DNA of 64,000 nt from Nitrospira sp. (GCA_030123605.1 CP126123.1:1302001-1366000); one strand, 5' to 3'. Shown: positions 8,865-19,598, counted from the stretch's first letter. Numbers and translations are program-made. The notes: generated by a model not told the origin, from the sequence alone.

Positions 8865-10238
8865 CTATCGTTCCAACGCCGCGAGTTGCTTCCGCACCGC
8901 GTCGACCTTCTCACGGTGATCCGGCTGGGCCTCGGCCAGCTTCACATAACTGCGGTAGGCCTGAATCGCTTCCGCACGCTGATTTTGGGCGCTGAACGCC
9001 TCACCAAGGTTGAAGTAGGCGACGGGGTCATTGGGCTGCAGAGACGCCGCCGTGCGAAACGCCGTCAATGCCTCTCCCACCTGACCCTTGCTTAACAACG
9101 CCACGCCCAGGTTATTTTGGGCCGCCACACTCTTCGGAGCCGACTGCAAGGCCGCCCGGTAGGCCGCAAGCGCGCCGTCGAGATCGCCCGTTTTCTGCAA
9201 CAGAACGCCCAGGGCTTCCTGCGAGGGCGCATGGGCGGACCGGTAGGCCAACATGGCGCGATACTCGGCGATGGCTCCATCGGTATCCCCGGCTCGGTCA
9301 AGCAACTGGGCGACATCGTAATGGGCCGCCCCCTGTCCGGGGTCCAACTTCAACACCTCACGGAACGCCGCCAGCGCGCCGTCGAACTCCCCCTTGGCCT
9401 TCAACGCCAACCCAAGGTTGTAATGGGCATCCGCATTCTGAGGCTGTAGGCGAACGGCCGTCCGGCCGGAGCCGATCGCGCCGTCGAGGTCCCCCTTTGC
9501 CAAGAGGGCGGCACTCAGATTCAGGCTATAGAGGGCGGCCACGGGACCGGCTTGGAGCCGCAAAGCCGCGCGATATTCGCCGATCGCCTCGTCGAGCATC
9601 CCCCTGCGCTGCAACACCAGGCCGAGATTATTATGGGCGGTGGCGTTGTTCGGCTGCAGACGGAGGGTCTCACGATATTCCCCGACCGCCCCGTCCAGAT
9701 CGCCCTTCGCCTCCAAGGCCAACGCGAGGTTGTGATGAGGCGCGGCATTGCCGGGTTGCAATCGAATGGCCTGACGGTAGGCTTCGATGGCCTCGTCGAG
9801 CTGCCCCTTTTCGCTGAGCGCCACGCCGAGGTTGTTATGAATGGCGGCGAACTCCGGTTGCACATTCAACGCGGCTCGATATTCACCGATGGCGTCGTCC
9901 AACGCGCCCTGTGCCGCCAGCGAAAGTCCCATGGCGTGACGGGCCTCGGGGAAGTCCGGCCGTTTCTGGAGCGCCGCCTTGAACTTCTCCACCGCTTCGG
10001 TGTAGTTGCCCTTTGCGTGGAGGGCGACACCGGCGTAATAGAGGTTCTCAGCTTCGCCGGTTTGCACAACGGGTCGTGGCTTCTGCGGGATGATTTGCGG
10101 GCTGGAGGCCTGCTGGTGCTGCGACGCAGATGCCTTCACCCTGTCGTTCTGCTCATCGGCCCAGACCACGGTCAGTTGACCGGTGAGACAGAGAATCACG
10201 AGTACGCGTACCGAAGAACGATCGATAAACCAGGCCAT
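8865..10238 (-). CDS. Secreted TPR-repeat protein
   Basis: 457 residues: a hydrophobic signal-like segment up to VVWADEQ, a linker rich in Q, S and P, then about eleven consecutive 34-residue tetratricopeptide repeats with the usual A-x-x-NLG-x-AL and DEAI-x-x-YR-x-A-L-x-L-x-P pattern. Likely a periplasmic scaffold or glycosyltransferase-associated TPR protein; the partner is not visible. A longer form beginning at a GTG at 10313 is possible, but the ATG at 10238 places the signal sequence at the N-terminus. The repeats make the DNA internally repetitive. It probably heads the transcript with the lipoprotein downstream. Confidence 0.85.
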   Translation of the reverse strand: MAWFIDRSSVRVLVILCLTGQLTVVWADEQNDRVKASASQHQQASSPQIIPQKPRPVVQTGEAENLYYAGVALHAKGNYTEAVEKFKAALQKRPDFPEARHAMGLSLAAQGALDDAIGEYRAALNVQPEFAAIHNNLGVALSEKGQLDEAIEAYRQAIRLQPGNAAPHHNLALALEAKGDLDGAVGEYRETLRLQPNNATAHNNLGLVLQRRGMLDEAIGEYRAALRLQAGPVAALYSLNLSAALLAKGDLDGAIGSGRTAVRLQPQNADAHYNLGLALKAKGEFDGALAAFREVLKLDPGQGAAHYDVAQLLDRAGDTDGAIAEYRAMLAYRSAHAPSQEALGVLLQKTGDLDGALAAYRAALQSAPKSVAAQNNLGVALLSKGQVGEALTAFRTAASLQPNDPVAYFNLGEAFSAQNQRAEAIQAYRSYVKLAEAQPDHREKVDAVRKQLAALER

Positions 10239-10371
10239 TGTCACCAACGCGGTAAGGTCGAAAGGTGCGCTATCTTGCCGATGGAACCGAAACAAATCAA
10301 GCCCGGTAGACACCTTAAGGCGTCTTCGGCTAATATGACGATCCGTTTCGTGCGAATCTCCAGCTCAACGT

Positions 10372-10447
10372 GGCGGTGTAGCTCAGTTGGCAGAGCAGCG
10401 GACTCATAAGCCGCGGGTCACCCGTTCAATCCGGGTCACCGCCACCA
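10372..10447 (+). tRNA. tRNA-Met (anticodon CAT)
   Basis: Cloverleaf read directly. The acceptor GGCGGTG (10372-10378) pairs with CACCGCC (10437-10443), the D arm runs from GCTC to GAGC, the anticodon CAT is at 10405-10407, the T arm is ACCCG-TTCAATC-CGGGT, and discriminator A is followed by an encoded CCA. The anticodon stem has one A/G mismatch next to the loop. CAT is shared by elongator Met, initiator Met and Ile2; the acceptor is fully paired, so it is not an initiator. Elongator Met is most likely, Ile2 possible. An accessory region follows directly. Confidence 0.93.
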
Positions 10448-10587
10448 ACCTCCAAACAATCCAACACTTCCTTCACGACCTCTCGGTTCAGCCGACTCCG
10501 GCCACACTGGTCCGGAGGCTTTCGCTCCCGCATGGGCAAATGATTTTCGAGTGAGAACCAGGTATTCTTTGGCCCGCCTGTTCTTCA

Positions 10588-10607
10588 CTAGGTTCTGTTG
10601 ACATTCA
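10588..10607. repeat. IS terminal inverted repeat, transposase 3' side
   Basis: Perfect reverse complement of 11419-11438; begins CTAGGTTCTGTTG. Confidence 0.9.
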
Positions 10608-11359
10608 TTTCAACCAGAGCATGGAAGCGGCAAGATAGATGAGACTGGCGAAGTTGCGAGTGCGCTTGGCGGAGCGGGTCGCGACGGCGCGGTAGTGCTT
10701 GAGCTTGTTGAAGCAGCATTCGATACGGTAGCGTTCGGCGTACATGGCGAAGTCGGTGTCGCGAGGGTTCTTGAGGCAGGAGCGTGGTGGGATGACGGCC
10801 TGTGCCCCCGAACGTCCAACGGCCTCGACGATCTTTGGGCTGTCGTAGCCCTTGTCGGCAATGACGTGTTGCGCGGGAAATCCCGCCAGTAACGGCTCGG
10901 CCTGCGTATAATCCGAGGCCTGCCCCGGCGTCAAGATGAAGCGGAGCGGATTGCCAAGACCATCAACAGCGGTGTGGATTGTGGTGGTCAACCCGCCCTT
11001 CGAACGACCAAGGGCCTCCGTCTCTTGAGTCCCCCTTTTGCGCCAGCGGAATGCTGGTGAGCACGGACGCTGGTGGAGTCGATCATCACGTACGCAACGT
11101 CCGGATCACCGGACAGCTGGCGAAACATCCGCTCCCACACGCCCGCCCTCGACCACCGGTTATACCGCTGGAATACGCTGTTCCATACCCCGAACTGCTT
11201 CGGCAACTCACGCCCGGGCGCACCGGTCCGTGCGATCCATAGCACGGCATCCACACATGTTCGGTTATCCGTCGCCGTCCGCCCCGGATCGCTCGCCTTG
11301 CCAGGTAACAAGTCCTTGATGGGCCTCCATTGATCATCCCGTAACTCGCGTCTCGCCAT
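10605..11359 (-). CDS. IS5-family transposase, made by -1 frameshift from two frames
   Basis: Two overlapping frames on the minus strand: 11359-10988 (123 codons, N-terminal DUF4096-type region ending with IDSTSVRAHQHS, first catalytic Asp) and the following frame to 10605 (DKGYDS with the second Asp, YRIECCFNKLKH with the Glu). The frames join at the slippery run AAAAGGGGG (plus positions 11031-11039). Stepping back one base there turns the reading into AKGGTQETEALGRSKGG, the usual family sequence. A GGGAGGGG ribosome site precedes the ATG. Programmed -1 shifting is known for this IS group; that it happens here is inferred. Confidence 0.88.
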
Positions 11360-11418
11360 TCACAACCCCTCCCTTGGGCGTTGAACAGTGAAGCACAAGT
11401 CACAGCGCGAGGGAAGCT

Positions 11419-11438
11419 TGAATGTCAACAGAACCTAG
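11419..11438. repeat. IS terminal inverted repeat, transposase 5' side
   Basis: Perfect reverse complement of 10588-10607. Confidence 0.9.
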
Positions 11439-11452
11439 ATCTCTACGACAAT

Positions 11453-13948
11453 ATGGCCATCAAAAAATCAGATCTCTACTCCTCCCTCTGGGCCTCCTGC
11501 GACGAACTCCGGGGCGGCATGGACGCCAGTCAGTACAAGGACTACGTCCTGTTCATGTTGTTCATCAAGTACATCTCGGACAAATATGCCGACTCCGATG
11601 ACTTCGCGCCGCCGGTCGTCATTCCGAAGGGCGCGAGCTTCAAGGACATGATTGCCCTGAAGGGCAAGCCCAACATCGGCGAGAAGATCAACACCCAGGT
11701 GATCCAACCGCTGATCGAAGCCAACCAGCGACTCGCCCGCAGCGACTTCCCGGACTTCAACGACCCGAACAAACTCGGCGAAGGCGACGCAATGGTGCAG
11801 CGTCTGACCAACCTGATCGCCATCTTCGAGAGCCAAGCGCTCGATTTCTCAAAGCACCGCGCTGAGCACGATGACATCCTTGGTGACGCCTACGAATACC
11901 TCATACGTCACTTCGCCACGGAGAGCGGCAAGAGCAAGGGGCAGTTTTACACGCCCGCCGAGGTCAGCCGCGTCATCGCCAAGGTAATCGGCATCGCGCC
12001 GGGCAACACCAGAGCCGCCACCACCGCCTACGACCCGACCTGCGGCTCCGGCTCGCTGCTGCTCAAGGTCGCCGCCGAAGCAGGCAAACACATCACGCTG
12101 GAAGGGCAGGAGAAGGATGTGACCACGGTGGGTCTCGCCCGCATGAACATGATCCTGCACAATTTCCCCGGGGCGCACATCCTCTCCGGCAACACCCTTG
12201 CGGCGCCGAAGTTCAAAGACCCGGCGCCCAACGGCAAGGAACGGCTCCGAACCTACGACTATGTCATCGCCAATCCCCCGTTTTCGGACAAGACCTGGAG
12301 CACGGGCCTGATTCCCGCGCAGGATGCTTTCCAGCGCTTTGCCTGAGGCGAGCCGCCGAAAAAGCAGGGGGACTATGCCTATCTGCTGCACATCATTCGC
12401 AGCATGAAGGGCACCGGTAAAGCCGCCTGCATCCTACCCCACGGCGTGCTGTTTCGTGGCGGGGCGGAGGCGGTCATTCGCCGCAAGCTCGTCGAGAGCG
12501 GCATCCTCAAAGGCATCATCGGGCTACCCGCGAACCTGTTCTACGGCACCGGCATTCCCGCCTGCATCCTCGTGCTGGATAAAGACAACGCGGTCGGACG
12601 CAAGGGCATCTTCTTCATCGACGCCAGCCGCGGCTTCATCAAAGACGGCAACAAGAACCGTCTGCGCGAGCAGGACATCCATCGCATCGTGGACATCTTT
12701 CGCAAGCAAACCGACGTGCCGCGTTACGCCCGCATGGTCGGCATGGATGAAATCGCGGACGCCAAAAACGACTGGAACCTCAACCTGCCGCGCTACATCG
12801 ACGCGACCGAACCGGAAGACCTGCAAGACATCGACGGCCACCTGCGCGGCGGCATCCCCGAACGCGACCTCGAAGCCCTCGGCAACTATTGGCAAGTGAT
12901 TCCCGGTGTGCGCTCGACGCTGTTCCAATCAGCCGGCCGTCGCGGCTACGCGCACGTGAAACTCCCCCTCACAGAGGTCAAGGCTGCGATCTTCGGCCAC
13001 GCCGAGTTCACCGCCTTCGTGGCGAAGGTCAACCGGATCTTCAATCGCTGGAAGGCCGGTAACCTCCCACGCCTCAAGGGCTTCGACCGGGACGGCCATC
13101 CCAAGCCACTCATCGAGCAGATCGCCGAAGACCTGCTTGCCGCCTTCCGCACTGCGCCGCTGCTCGACGCCTACGACGTTTATCAGCACCTGATGGACTA
13201 TTGGCACGCCACGATGCAGGACGACTGCTATCTCATCGCCGGCGACGGCTGGAAAGCCGGCGCGCAGCTCCGCGAAATCGTCAAGGTCAAGGACAAGAAC
13301 AACAAGCTCACCTGGCCGGAGCCACACGACTATGAGATCGGCAAGCGCCGGTTCAAGGCGGACCTCATTCCTGTGGCACTGATGATCGCCCGCTACTTCG
13401 AAGCCGAACGGAAGGCCATCGAGGACCTGGAAGCCACACTCGCCGCCACAGAGCAGCAGCTCGACGAACTGAGGGAGGAACAGGGCGGCGAAGAAGGCCT
13501 GCTGGCCGAGGTGATCGAGGGCGAAGGCGACAAGCAGAAGATCACGGCCAAGGCCATCAAGGCGCGGCTCAAGGAAATCGGCAAAGACCCGGACTATGCC
13601 GACGAGGTTAAGGCGCTGAAGGACTATGACGCGTTGCTCGACAGGCAGACTGAGATCAAGAGCAAGTTCAAAGCTGCGCGGGAGGAGTTGGACAAGAAGC
13701 TGCACGCCAAATATCCAAAGCTCTCCCCGGACGAGATCAAGGCGCTGGTCGTGGATGACAAGTGGCTGGCCGCGCTCGCCGTCTCTGTGCAAAGCGAACT
13801 CGATCGTGTTTCACAAACCCTCACCAGCCGCATCCGGCAATTGGCTGAACGCTATGCCGCGCCGATGCCCAAACTCGTCGATGACGTGGCAGCCCTCGCC
13901 GCGCGGGTGGAGAAACATCTCAAGAAGATGGGAGCGGTATCGAAGTGA
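11453..13948 (+). pseudogene. hsdM: Type I restriction-modification methyltransferase HsdM, interrupted by in-frame TGA
   Basis: Would encode about 830 residues. The N-terminal helical HsdM_N domain starts MAIKKSDLYSSLW, the SAM motif is DPTCGSGSLLLK, the catalytic NPPF motif is near residue 285, and a C-terminal charged coiled-coil region has runs of E, K and Q around 480-620. An in-frame TGA at 12344-12346 replaces what should be TGG (after FQRFA, before GEPPKKQGDYAYLL). The frame then continues, with a possible restart ATG at 12404 (514 codons). No ribosome site precedes the start because the IS ends 14 bases upstream. The end overlaps hsdS by four bases. Unless the stop is read through, no full methylase is made. 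Confidence 0.88.
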
Positions 13949-15209
13949 GGGCGGCCTACAAGCAGACGGAGGTTGGAATCATCCCAGAAGAATGGGAGGT
14001 TTGCCCTGTTCGTCAGAAAGGTGCGGTCGTGACTGGAAAGGCATTAGCAGTAAATGCGCCTGGACAGCAGCGGCCCTATCTTCGAACCAAGAACGTCTTT
14101 GATGGCCGAATTGAAATTGATGATGTCCTGACGATGCCAATGACTGAGGAGCAATTCGCGCAATTTCGAATCCGAAATGGTGACGTGCTCCTTAACGAAG
14201 GGCAGAGCCTGGAGCTTGTTGGTCGCTGCGCCATTTATCAGGACGAATACCCAGAACCATGTGCCATTCAGAATGCGCTTTTGCGTTTCAGGGCACACGC
14301 AGGAGTCTCTAACAAATTTGCCTCTTACCTATTCCGACACTGCCAGCAGACCGGCGTGTTCGCTCGGATTGCACTTCAAACCACGTCCGTAGCCATCTCG
14401 GCGGTTCAAGATTCGAGCGACTTTGCCTCGCGTGGCCAACTGAGGCCGAACAGCGCGTCATCGCTACAGCACTGAGCGATGTGGATGCGCTGCTGGGCGC
14501 GCTGGACCGGCTCATCGCCAAGAAGCGCAACCTCAAACAGGCAACCATGCAGCAACTCCTCACCGGCCAAACCCGCCTGCCCGGCTTCAACGGGGAGTGG
14601 GAGACGAAGCGGTTGGGGGCTTGCCTCCTTTCACGGCCAGACTATGGCATCAACGCGCCTGCCGTTCCATACTCCGACCAGCTCCCAACATACATTCGCA
14701 TCACCGACATATCCGAGAATGGACAGTTTAGTCCGAATCCACGATTCTCGGTCGAGGCATCGAATGCCAACCGGTACTACTTGCATGCGGGAGACGTTGT
14801 CTTTGCAAGAACGGGAGCAAGCGTCGGGAAGTCCTATCTGTATCAACCTAATGACGGAGATCTGGTATTCGCTGGATTCTTGATTCGAGCTCGACCAAAC
14901 CCTGAAATCCTCCTTCCCGCTTTCTTGACCACATATGCAGCAACGAAACCGTACTGGGATTGGGTGCGATTTATGTCGATGCGGAGCGGGCAGCCCGGCA
15001 TCAATGGCAGTGAATATGCACAACTAACGCTATTGCTCCCGCCCACATCTGAGCAAACCGCCATCGCTGCCGTCCTTTCCGACATGGACGCCGAGATCGA
15101 CGCCCTCGAAGCCCGCCGCGCAAAGACCCGCGACCTGAAGCAGGCCATGATGCAAGAACTGCTCACCGGCAGGACACGACTCGTGCAACCGGAGGCCACC
15201 GATGCCTGA
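13945..15209 (+). pseudogene. hsdS: Type I specificity subunit HsdS, single-base frameshift
   Basis: Target-recognition subunit with two variable domains and two conserved helical spacers. The first half (from 13945) begins AYKQTEVGIIPEEWEV, and the second (open to 15209) contains LPGFNGEWETKRLG and ends with the spacer [17 protein letters not shown]. The frames are displaced by one base: after TTSVA near 14391-14395 the true continuation HLGGSRFERLRLAWP is found one base earlier, meaning one base has been lost. As written, translation stops at 14475 after a nonsense tail. Overlaps hsdM by four bases and hsdR by eight, so it is one operon. Confidence 0.87.
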
Positions 15210-18200
15210 ACAGCCCCGCTCCGAGCGCCGCACCCAGAGCCGCGTAGTTGCGCTGTTCACCGACAAGGCGCGCCCCGACTGCCTGGGCTACCGCTATCTC
15301 GGCGACTGGAGCGACCGGCCCAACAATCGCGCCATCGAGACGGCGCTGCTGCGTGACAATCTGAAGAGGTGTGGTTATACCGACGGACAGATTGCTGCCG
15401 CCCTGCAGAAGCTGGAAACGGCGGCCGATCCGACCGGCATCACGCCTTATCAGGCGAACATGCGCACCTACCAGCTCCTGCGCTACGGCGTAGCGGTTCA
15501 GACGGCGGCCGGGCAGGCGCATCAGACGGTGCATCTGGTTGATTGGGATCATCCCGAGAAGAACGACTTCGCGCTGGCCGAGGAAGTCATGCTCAAGGGC
15601 GGCCATGAGCGGCGACCCGATCTTGTGCTGTATCTCAACGACCTCGCGATCGCTGTGATCGAGCTCAAGCGTGGCTCGGTGGAGGTCGGCGACGGCGTGC
15701 GCCAGCTCATCACTAACCAGGAAGCGATCTTCAACCTGCCGTTCTTCAGCACGGTGCAGCTCCTCTTCGCCGGAAGCGATTCCCAGGGCTTGCGTTACGG
15801 CACCACCGGCACGCCTGAACAATTCTTCGTCGAATGGAAGGATGAGATCGCGCATGTGATGAATGGGGCGGCGGTAGAGCCCGGGTGCCTGCTGGACCGC
15901 CCGCTGGCGCAGATGTGCGGCAAGGAGAGGCTGCTGGATGTGATTCGCAACGGCATCATCTTCGACGCCGGTCAGAAGAAGGTGCCGCGCCCGCACCAGT
16001 ACGCGGGCCTGAAAGCGGCACAGGAACGCATCCGCCGCCGCGAGGGCGGCGTGATCTGGCATACCCAGGGCAGCGGCAAGAGCATCCTGATGGTGATGTT
16101 GGCGAAGTGGATTCTGGAGCACGATTCCGAAGCCCGTATCCTCATCGTGACCGACCGCGATGAACTGGACCGGCAGATCGAAGGCGTCATGAAGAACGCC
16201 GGCGTGATGGGGCCGGAGGCGTCGTCCCCTCGCATTACCTCGCGCGCGGAGTTCGTGGCGAAGCTGGGCGCCACCACGCCGCGCCTCTTATGCGCGCTGG
16301 TGCACAAGTTCGACCCGGCCGATCTCGACGGTGAGCCGCCGCCCGTGCATGGACGGTTCTATGTGTTCGTGGACGAGTGCCACCGCACGCAGGGCGACGA
16401 CATGAACCGGCAGATGAAGCGGTGGCTCGGCGGCGCCCTGTTCGTCGGGTTCACCGGCACGCCGCTCCTACGCAAGGACAAGCAGACCACGCGGGAGGTC
16501 TTCGGAACCTATATCCACACTTATAAGTTTCACGAGGGGGTGGCCGACGACGTCATTCTCGATCTCAAATACGAGGCTCGCGATGTCCCCAGCGGCTTGG
16601 CTCGCGCAGGGCCATCGATGCCTGGTTTGAGCAGAAGACCAAAGGGCTCAACAACTTCCAGAAGGCCATGGTGCGCAAGCGCTGGGCTACGCTGGAGGAG
16701 CTGATGAGCGCCCAGGAACGCAAGCAACGCATCATCGAAGACTTCAGCCTCAGGCCGAGGCTCAACAATGACCGTGGCACCGCGATTCTTGTGGCCGCCG
16801 GCATTTACGACGCCTGCCACTATTTCCGGCTCTTTCAGAATACTTCCTTCGGACCGCATGTCGGCATCGTCACCTCGTTCGAGCCGAACCACAATGCGAT
16901 CTCGCGCGAGACGGCCGACAGCGATGCCTGCTACAAGTACGACACATATACGCAGTATGTGCTGAAGAAGTTTCCGACCACTGAAAAATACGAGACGGAG
17001 ATCAAGCACCGCTTCATCGAGGAACCGGCCTCGACCAAGCTGCTGATCGTGGTGAGCAAGCTGCTCACCGGCTTCGATGCGCCAAGCTGCACCTACATCT
17101 ACCTCGACAACGAACTGTACGACCACAACCTGTTTCAGGCCATCTGCCGTACGAACCGCCTGGACGGTGACGACAAGGACTACGGGCACATCGTGGACTT
17201 CAAGGGGCTGTTCAAGGACGTACAGGAGGCCATCGCCGTCTATAGCTCCGACGAACTGGACATCGATGAAGGTGGCACGGACAACAACATCGAGTTGAAG
17301 GACTGGATCAAGGAGGGACGCAAGCGGCTCGATCAGGCGCGTGAGGTGCTGCGACATTTGTGCGAGCCGGTTCCGCCGCCTCGGGAGGTTGAGCACTATC
17401 TACGTTATTTCTGCGGGGACTCCGCCAATCCACAGGCGCTGGGCGATACCGAGCCGTTGCGCATCTCGTTCTATAAAGCCGTGGCACGTTTCGTACGGGC
17501 TTACTCTGAAATAGCCGGTGAGCTGGCTCAGGCCGGCTACACCGAGGCCCACTCAACGGCTCTTGAAGACGAGGTGACAAACTACAGCGACATCCGCACG
17601 GCCATTAAGAAGCACTCGGGCGAGGAGCTGGACATCAAGCCCTACGAGGCGGACATGCGGCATCTCCTCAACACCTATGTGCAGGCCGATTCCGCGTCGC
17701 CACAGGGAAATCTCGGCGATCTCTCCCTGACCGAGCTGATCATCCAAACCGGCATCCACGACGCGATCGCGAAAAAATTCAACGCAAAGGGAACTCTCTC
17801 GAAGAACGCCATCGCCGAAGGCATCATCAATAATGTGCGTAAGACCATCATCCGCGATCAGCTCACAGACCCTCGCTTCTATGCTGAAATGTCGGCGCTG
17901 CTCGATGACCTTATCACGCAGAGCCGGGAGGGCGCGGCGGCATATGAGGAGTTCCTGCGCAAGATGGAGGCGCTGGTGAAACGGCTGGCGCCGAAGCAAC
18001 CGGAGGCAGACGTTCCCGCGATGCTCCATGGCAACCGGGAAGCCATCGTGATCTTTCGCAACCTGCCCACGATCCTTGCGGCCAGTCAAGCAGCCGCCGA
18101 CGTCGCCGCTGAATCTCAAGCCGAATACCAGGGCTGTCTTGCCAGACTGGCGCTGGACATCGACCGTGTGATGCGTGAACAGGCACCGGCGGGCTGGAAG

Positions 18201-18317
18201 GGAGGCCATGCGCGTGAGGCGCAGGTGGTCAATGCGCTGTTTCCGCTGCTCAATCGCAATCGCCAGGCCACGCAGGCCCTGTTCGACTTGTTGAAAAACC
18301 AGCCTGGATACGGATGA
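15202..18317 (+). pseudogene. hsdR: Type I restriction endonuclease HsdR, single-base frameshift
   Basis: About 1038 codons when repaired. The first part carries the PD-(D/E)xK-type nuclease pattern ([10 protein letters not shown] then IELK, residues about 130-155), the P-loop TQGSGKS near 290, DECHRT near 394 and GFTGTP near 420. At the CCCC run 16587-16590 a base is missing: one extra C restores [19 protein letters not shown] and joins the second frame, which contains KLLIVVSKLLTGFDAP and runs to 18317. As written the product ends at 16704 after a wrong-frame tail. The last four bases overlap the metallopeptidase start. Confidence 0.88.
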
Positions 18318-19081
18318 CTGAAATCATACGACTCGGTGGAATCCCTATCTTGCTGACCCGCAAGATGGTCAAACACATTCACTTGTCCGTCCATCCGCCG
18401 GAAGGCCGCGTGAGCCTCGTGGCTCCTACCGACACGCGAACGGAAGTCGCGCGCGCCTATGCGATTTCCAAGCTGGCGTGGATTCTGGCCCGGCAGGCCC
18501 AATTCGCGGAACAACCCCGCGAAAGCCCCCGCCGGTACATCACCCGGGAAACGCATTGGCTGTGGGGACAGCGCTATCTGCTCAAAGTGGAGCACCGAGT
18601 GGTCACGCCGCTGGTCAAGCTCGATCATCGGCGGATCACCCTCGTGGTGAGGCCAGGCAGCACCGAAGCAGTCCGTGCGAAGGTCATGCACGAATGGCAC
18701 AAATCACTGCTGCATCAGATCGTTCCTCGGCTGATCACCAAGTGGGAGCCACTCCTCGGTGGGCGCGTTGTTGCCTACTTTCTGCAACGCATGAAGACCA
18801 AGTGGGGAAGCTGCAATCACCGGGCAGGTCATATTCGGCTGAACACGGAACTGGTGAAAAAGCCGAAGGACCTGCTGGAATACGTGGTGGTGCATGAGAT
18901 GTTGCACCTGATCGAACCCGTCCATAACGAGCGGTTTCTTGCACTGATGAGCAAGCATTACCCGGCGTGGCGAGAGGCCAGGATGGAGCTGAATGAGTTG
19001 CCTCTGGGTGCAGAGACGTGGCGGTCACACGGCCAGGTCTCTCAAACTTGGCGCCCGTCCAAAACAAGCGCCGGAGATTAG
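18314..19081 (+). CDS. YgjP/DUF45-type zinc metallopeptidase
   Basis: 255 residues with the zinc-binding HEMLH motif followed by the third ligand region EPVHNERF near residues 195-215, and the family pattern KTKWGSCN. This SprT-like DUF45 group is often encoded after type I restriction genes, as here, where the ATG overlaps the hsdR stop. Unlike hsdM, hsdS and hsdR, it has no visible lesion. Its substrate is not known; a role with the Hsd proteins is suggested only by this recurrent linkage. The C-terminus is tryptophan-rich (TWRSHGQVSQTWRPS). Confidence 0.82.
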   Translation: MTEIIRLGGIPILLTRKMVKHIHLSVHPPEGRVSLVAPTDTRTEVARAYAISKLAWILARQAQFAEQPRESPRRYITRETHWLWGQRYLLKVEHRVVTPLVKLDHRRITLVVRPGSTEAVRAKVMHEWHKSLLHQIVPRLITKWEPLLGGRVVAYFLQRMKTKWGSCNHRAGHIRLNTELVKKPKDLLEYVVVHEMLHLIEPVHNERFLALMSKHYPAWREARMELNELPLGAETWRSHGQVSQTWRPSKTSAGD

Positions 19082-19192
19082 CCCACACCTGGTTTCCCGC
19101 ACGCATCAAAGCTGCTCGATGACGCACCGGAAGTGTGGTTCATCTTTACTTCATGCCGGCACGGACCTTCACCACCCAGACGAAGTCCTCTC

Positions 19193-19375
19193 TCACCCGC
19201 AACAACCGCTTTCGAACTGTCGCCGCTGATAGTCGAACACCAAACAACGGATACAGACCTCGCGCACGATCTTCGCCCGCTCATCAACCACCGGCGTCCG
19301 CCGCATGACGTACTGACCGCAATCGGCGCAGCGCCCCTCCGTTACGACATGCCAATCAGAAGAGACAGTGCTCAT
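19193..19375 (-). CDS. Small zinc-ribbon protein
   Basis: 60 residues beginning MSTVSSDWHVVTEG with two CxxC pairs (CADC, then CIRC about 23 residues later) and a terminal GCCG. The ATG at 19375 has AGGAGG ten bases upstream (19386-19391); a longer reading in the same frame has no such support. It overlaps the end of the coiled-coil gene by 20 bases in another frame and follows the LexA-like gene on the same strand. Probably a nucleic-acid or protein-binding accessory; no named family is recognised. Confidence 0.55.
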   Translation of the reverse strand: MSTVSSDWHVVTEGRCADCGQYVMRRTPVVDERAKIVREVCIRCLVFDYQRRQFESGCCG

Positions 19376-19598
19376 GGCGTTCGACCCTCCTGTTTTCCCG
19401 CACGGGAGTGCGGTTGGGTGTGACCGGCTTGATCCCTCCGAAAAGCGTGCGGAGACACGATCCCCCCGACCACGCCTGGAGTAGCCCCTGCTTCGTGTGC
19501 ATGAGTTCGCGTCGCAAGACCCCAATCTGCCCATTCAGCTGGGCTACCATGCGCTCCAATTCTTTCACACGATCGACCATGGCTTGTTGTGCACTCAT
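19356..19598 (-). CDS. Small coiled-coil protein
   Basis: 80 residues. Residues 8-36 (VDRVKELERMVAQLNGQI and on) form a heptad-like amphipathic helix, followed by an unstructured basic tail. The ATG has AGGAGG with eight bases of spacing, and the gene begins 18 bases after the LexA-like stop, which supports co-transcription. No homologous family recognised. The overlap with the following zinc-ribbon gene suggests coupled translation. Confidence 0.5.
   Translation of the reverse strand: MSAQQAMVDRVKELERMVAQLNGQIGVLRRELMHTKQGLLQAWSGGSCLRTLFGGIKPVTPNRTPVRENRRVERHEHCLF

Larger units (their letters stand above)
10588..11438 (-). mobile_element. Complete IS5-family (IS427-like) insertion sequence
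   Basis: An 851-bp element bounded by perfect 20-bp inverted repeats (10588-10607 and 11419-11438, outermost bases CTAG) that enclose a two-frame DDE transposase. If the element proper begins at GG, the flanks show a TA duplication (10589-10590 and 11436-11437), usual for the IS427 group. Ends and transposase look intact, so it may be mobile. It lies 14 bases before the hsdM start codon. Confidence 0.9.

Noticed and set aside
10496-10517. Hairpin after the tRNA as its terminator
   Set aside because: The stem has a mismatch and only a weak T-run, so I do not list it as a terminator.
12344-12346. In-frame TGA of hsdM as a selenocysteine codon
   Set aside because: The position is expected to be Trp, not Cys, and no selenocysteine insertion context is apparent; a nonsense mutation or error is simpler.
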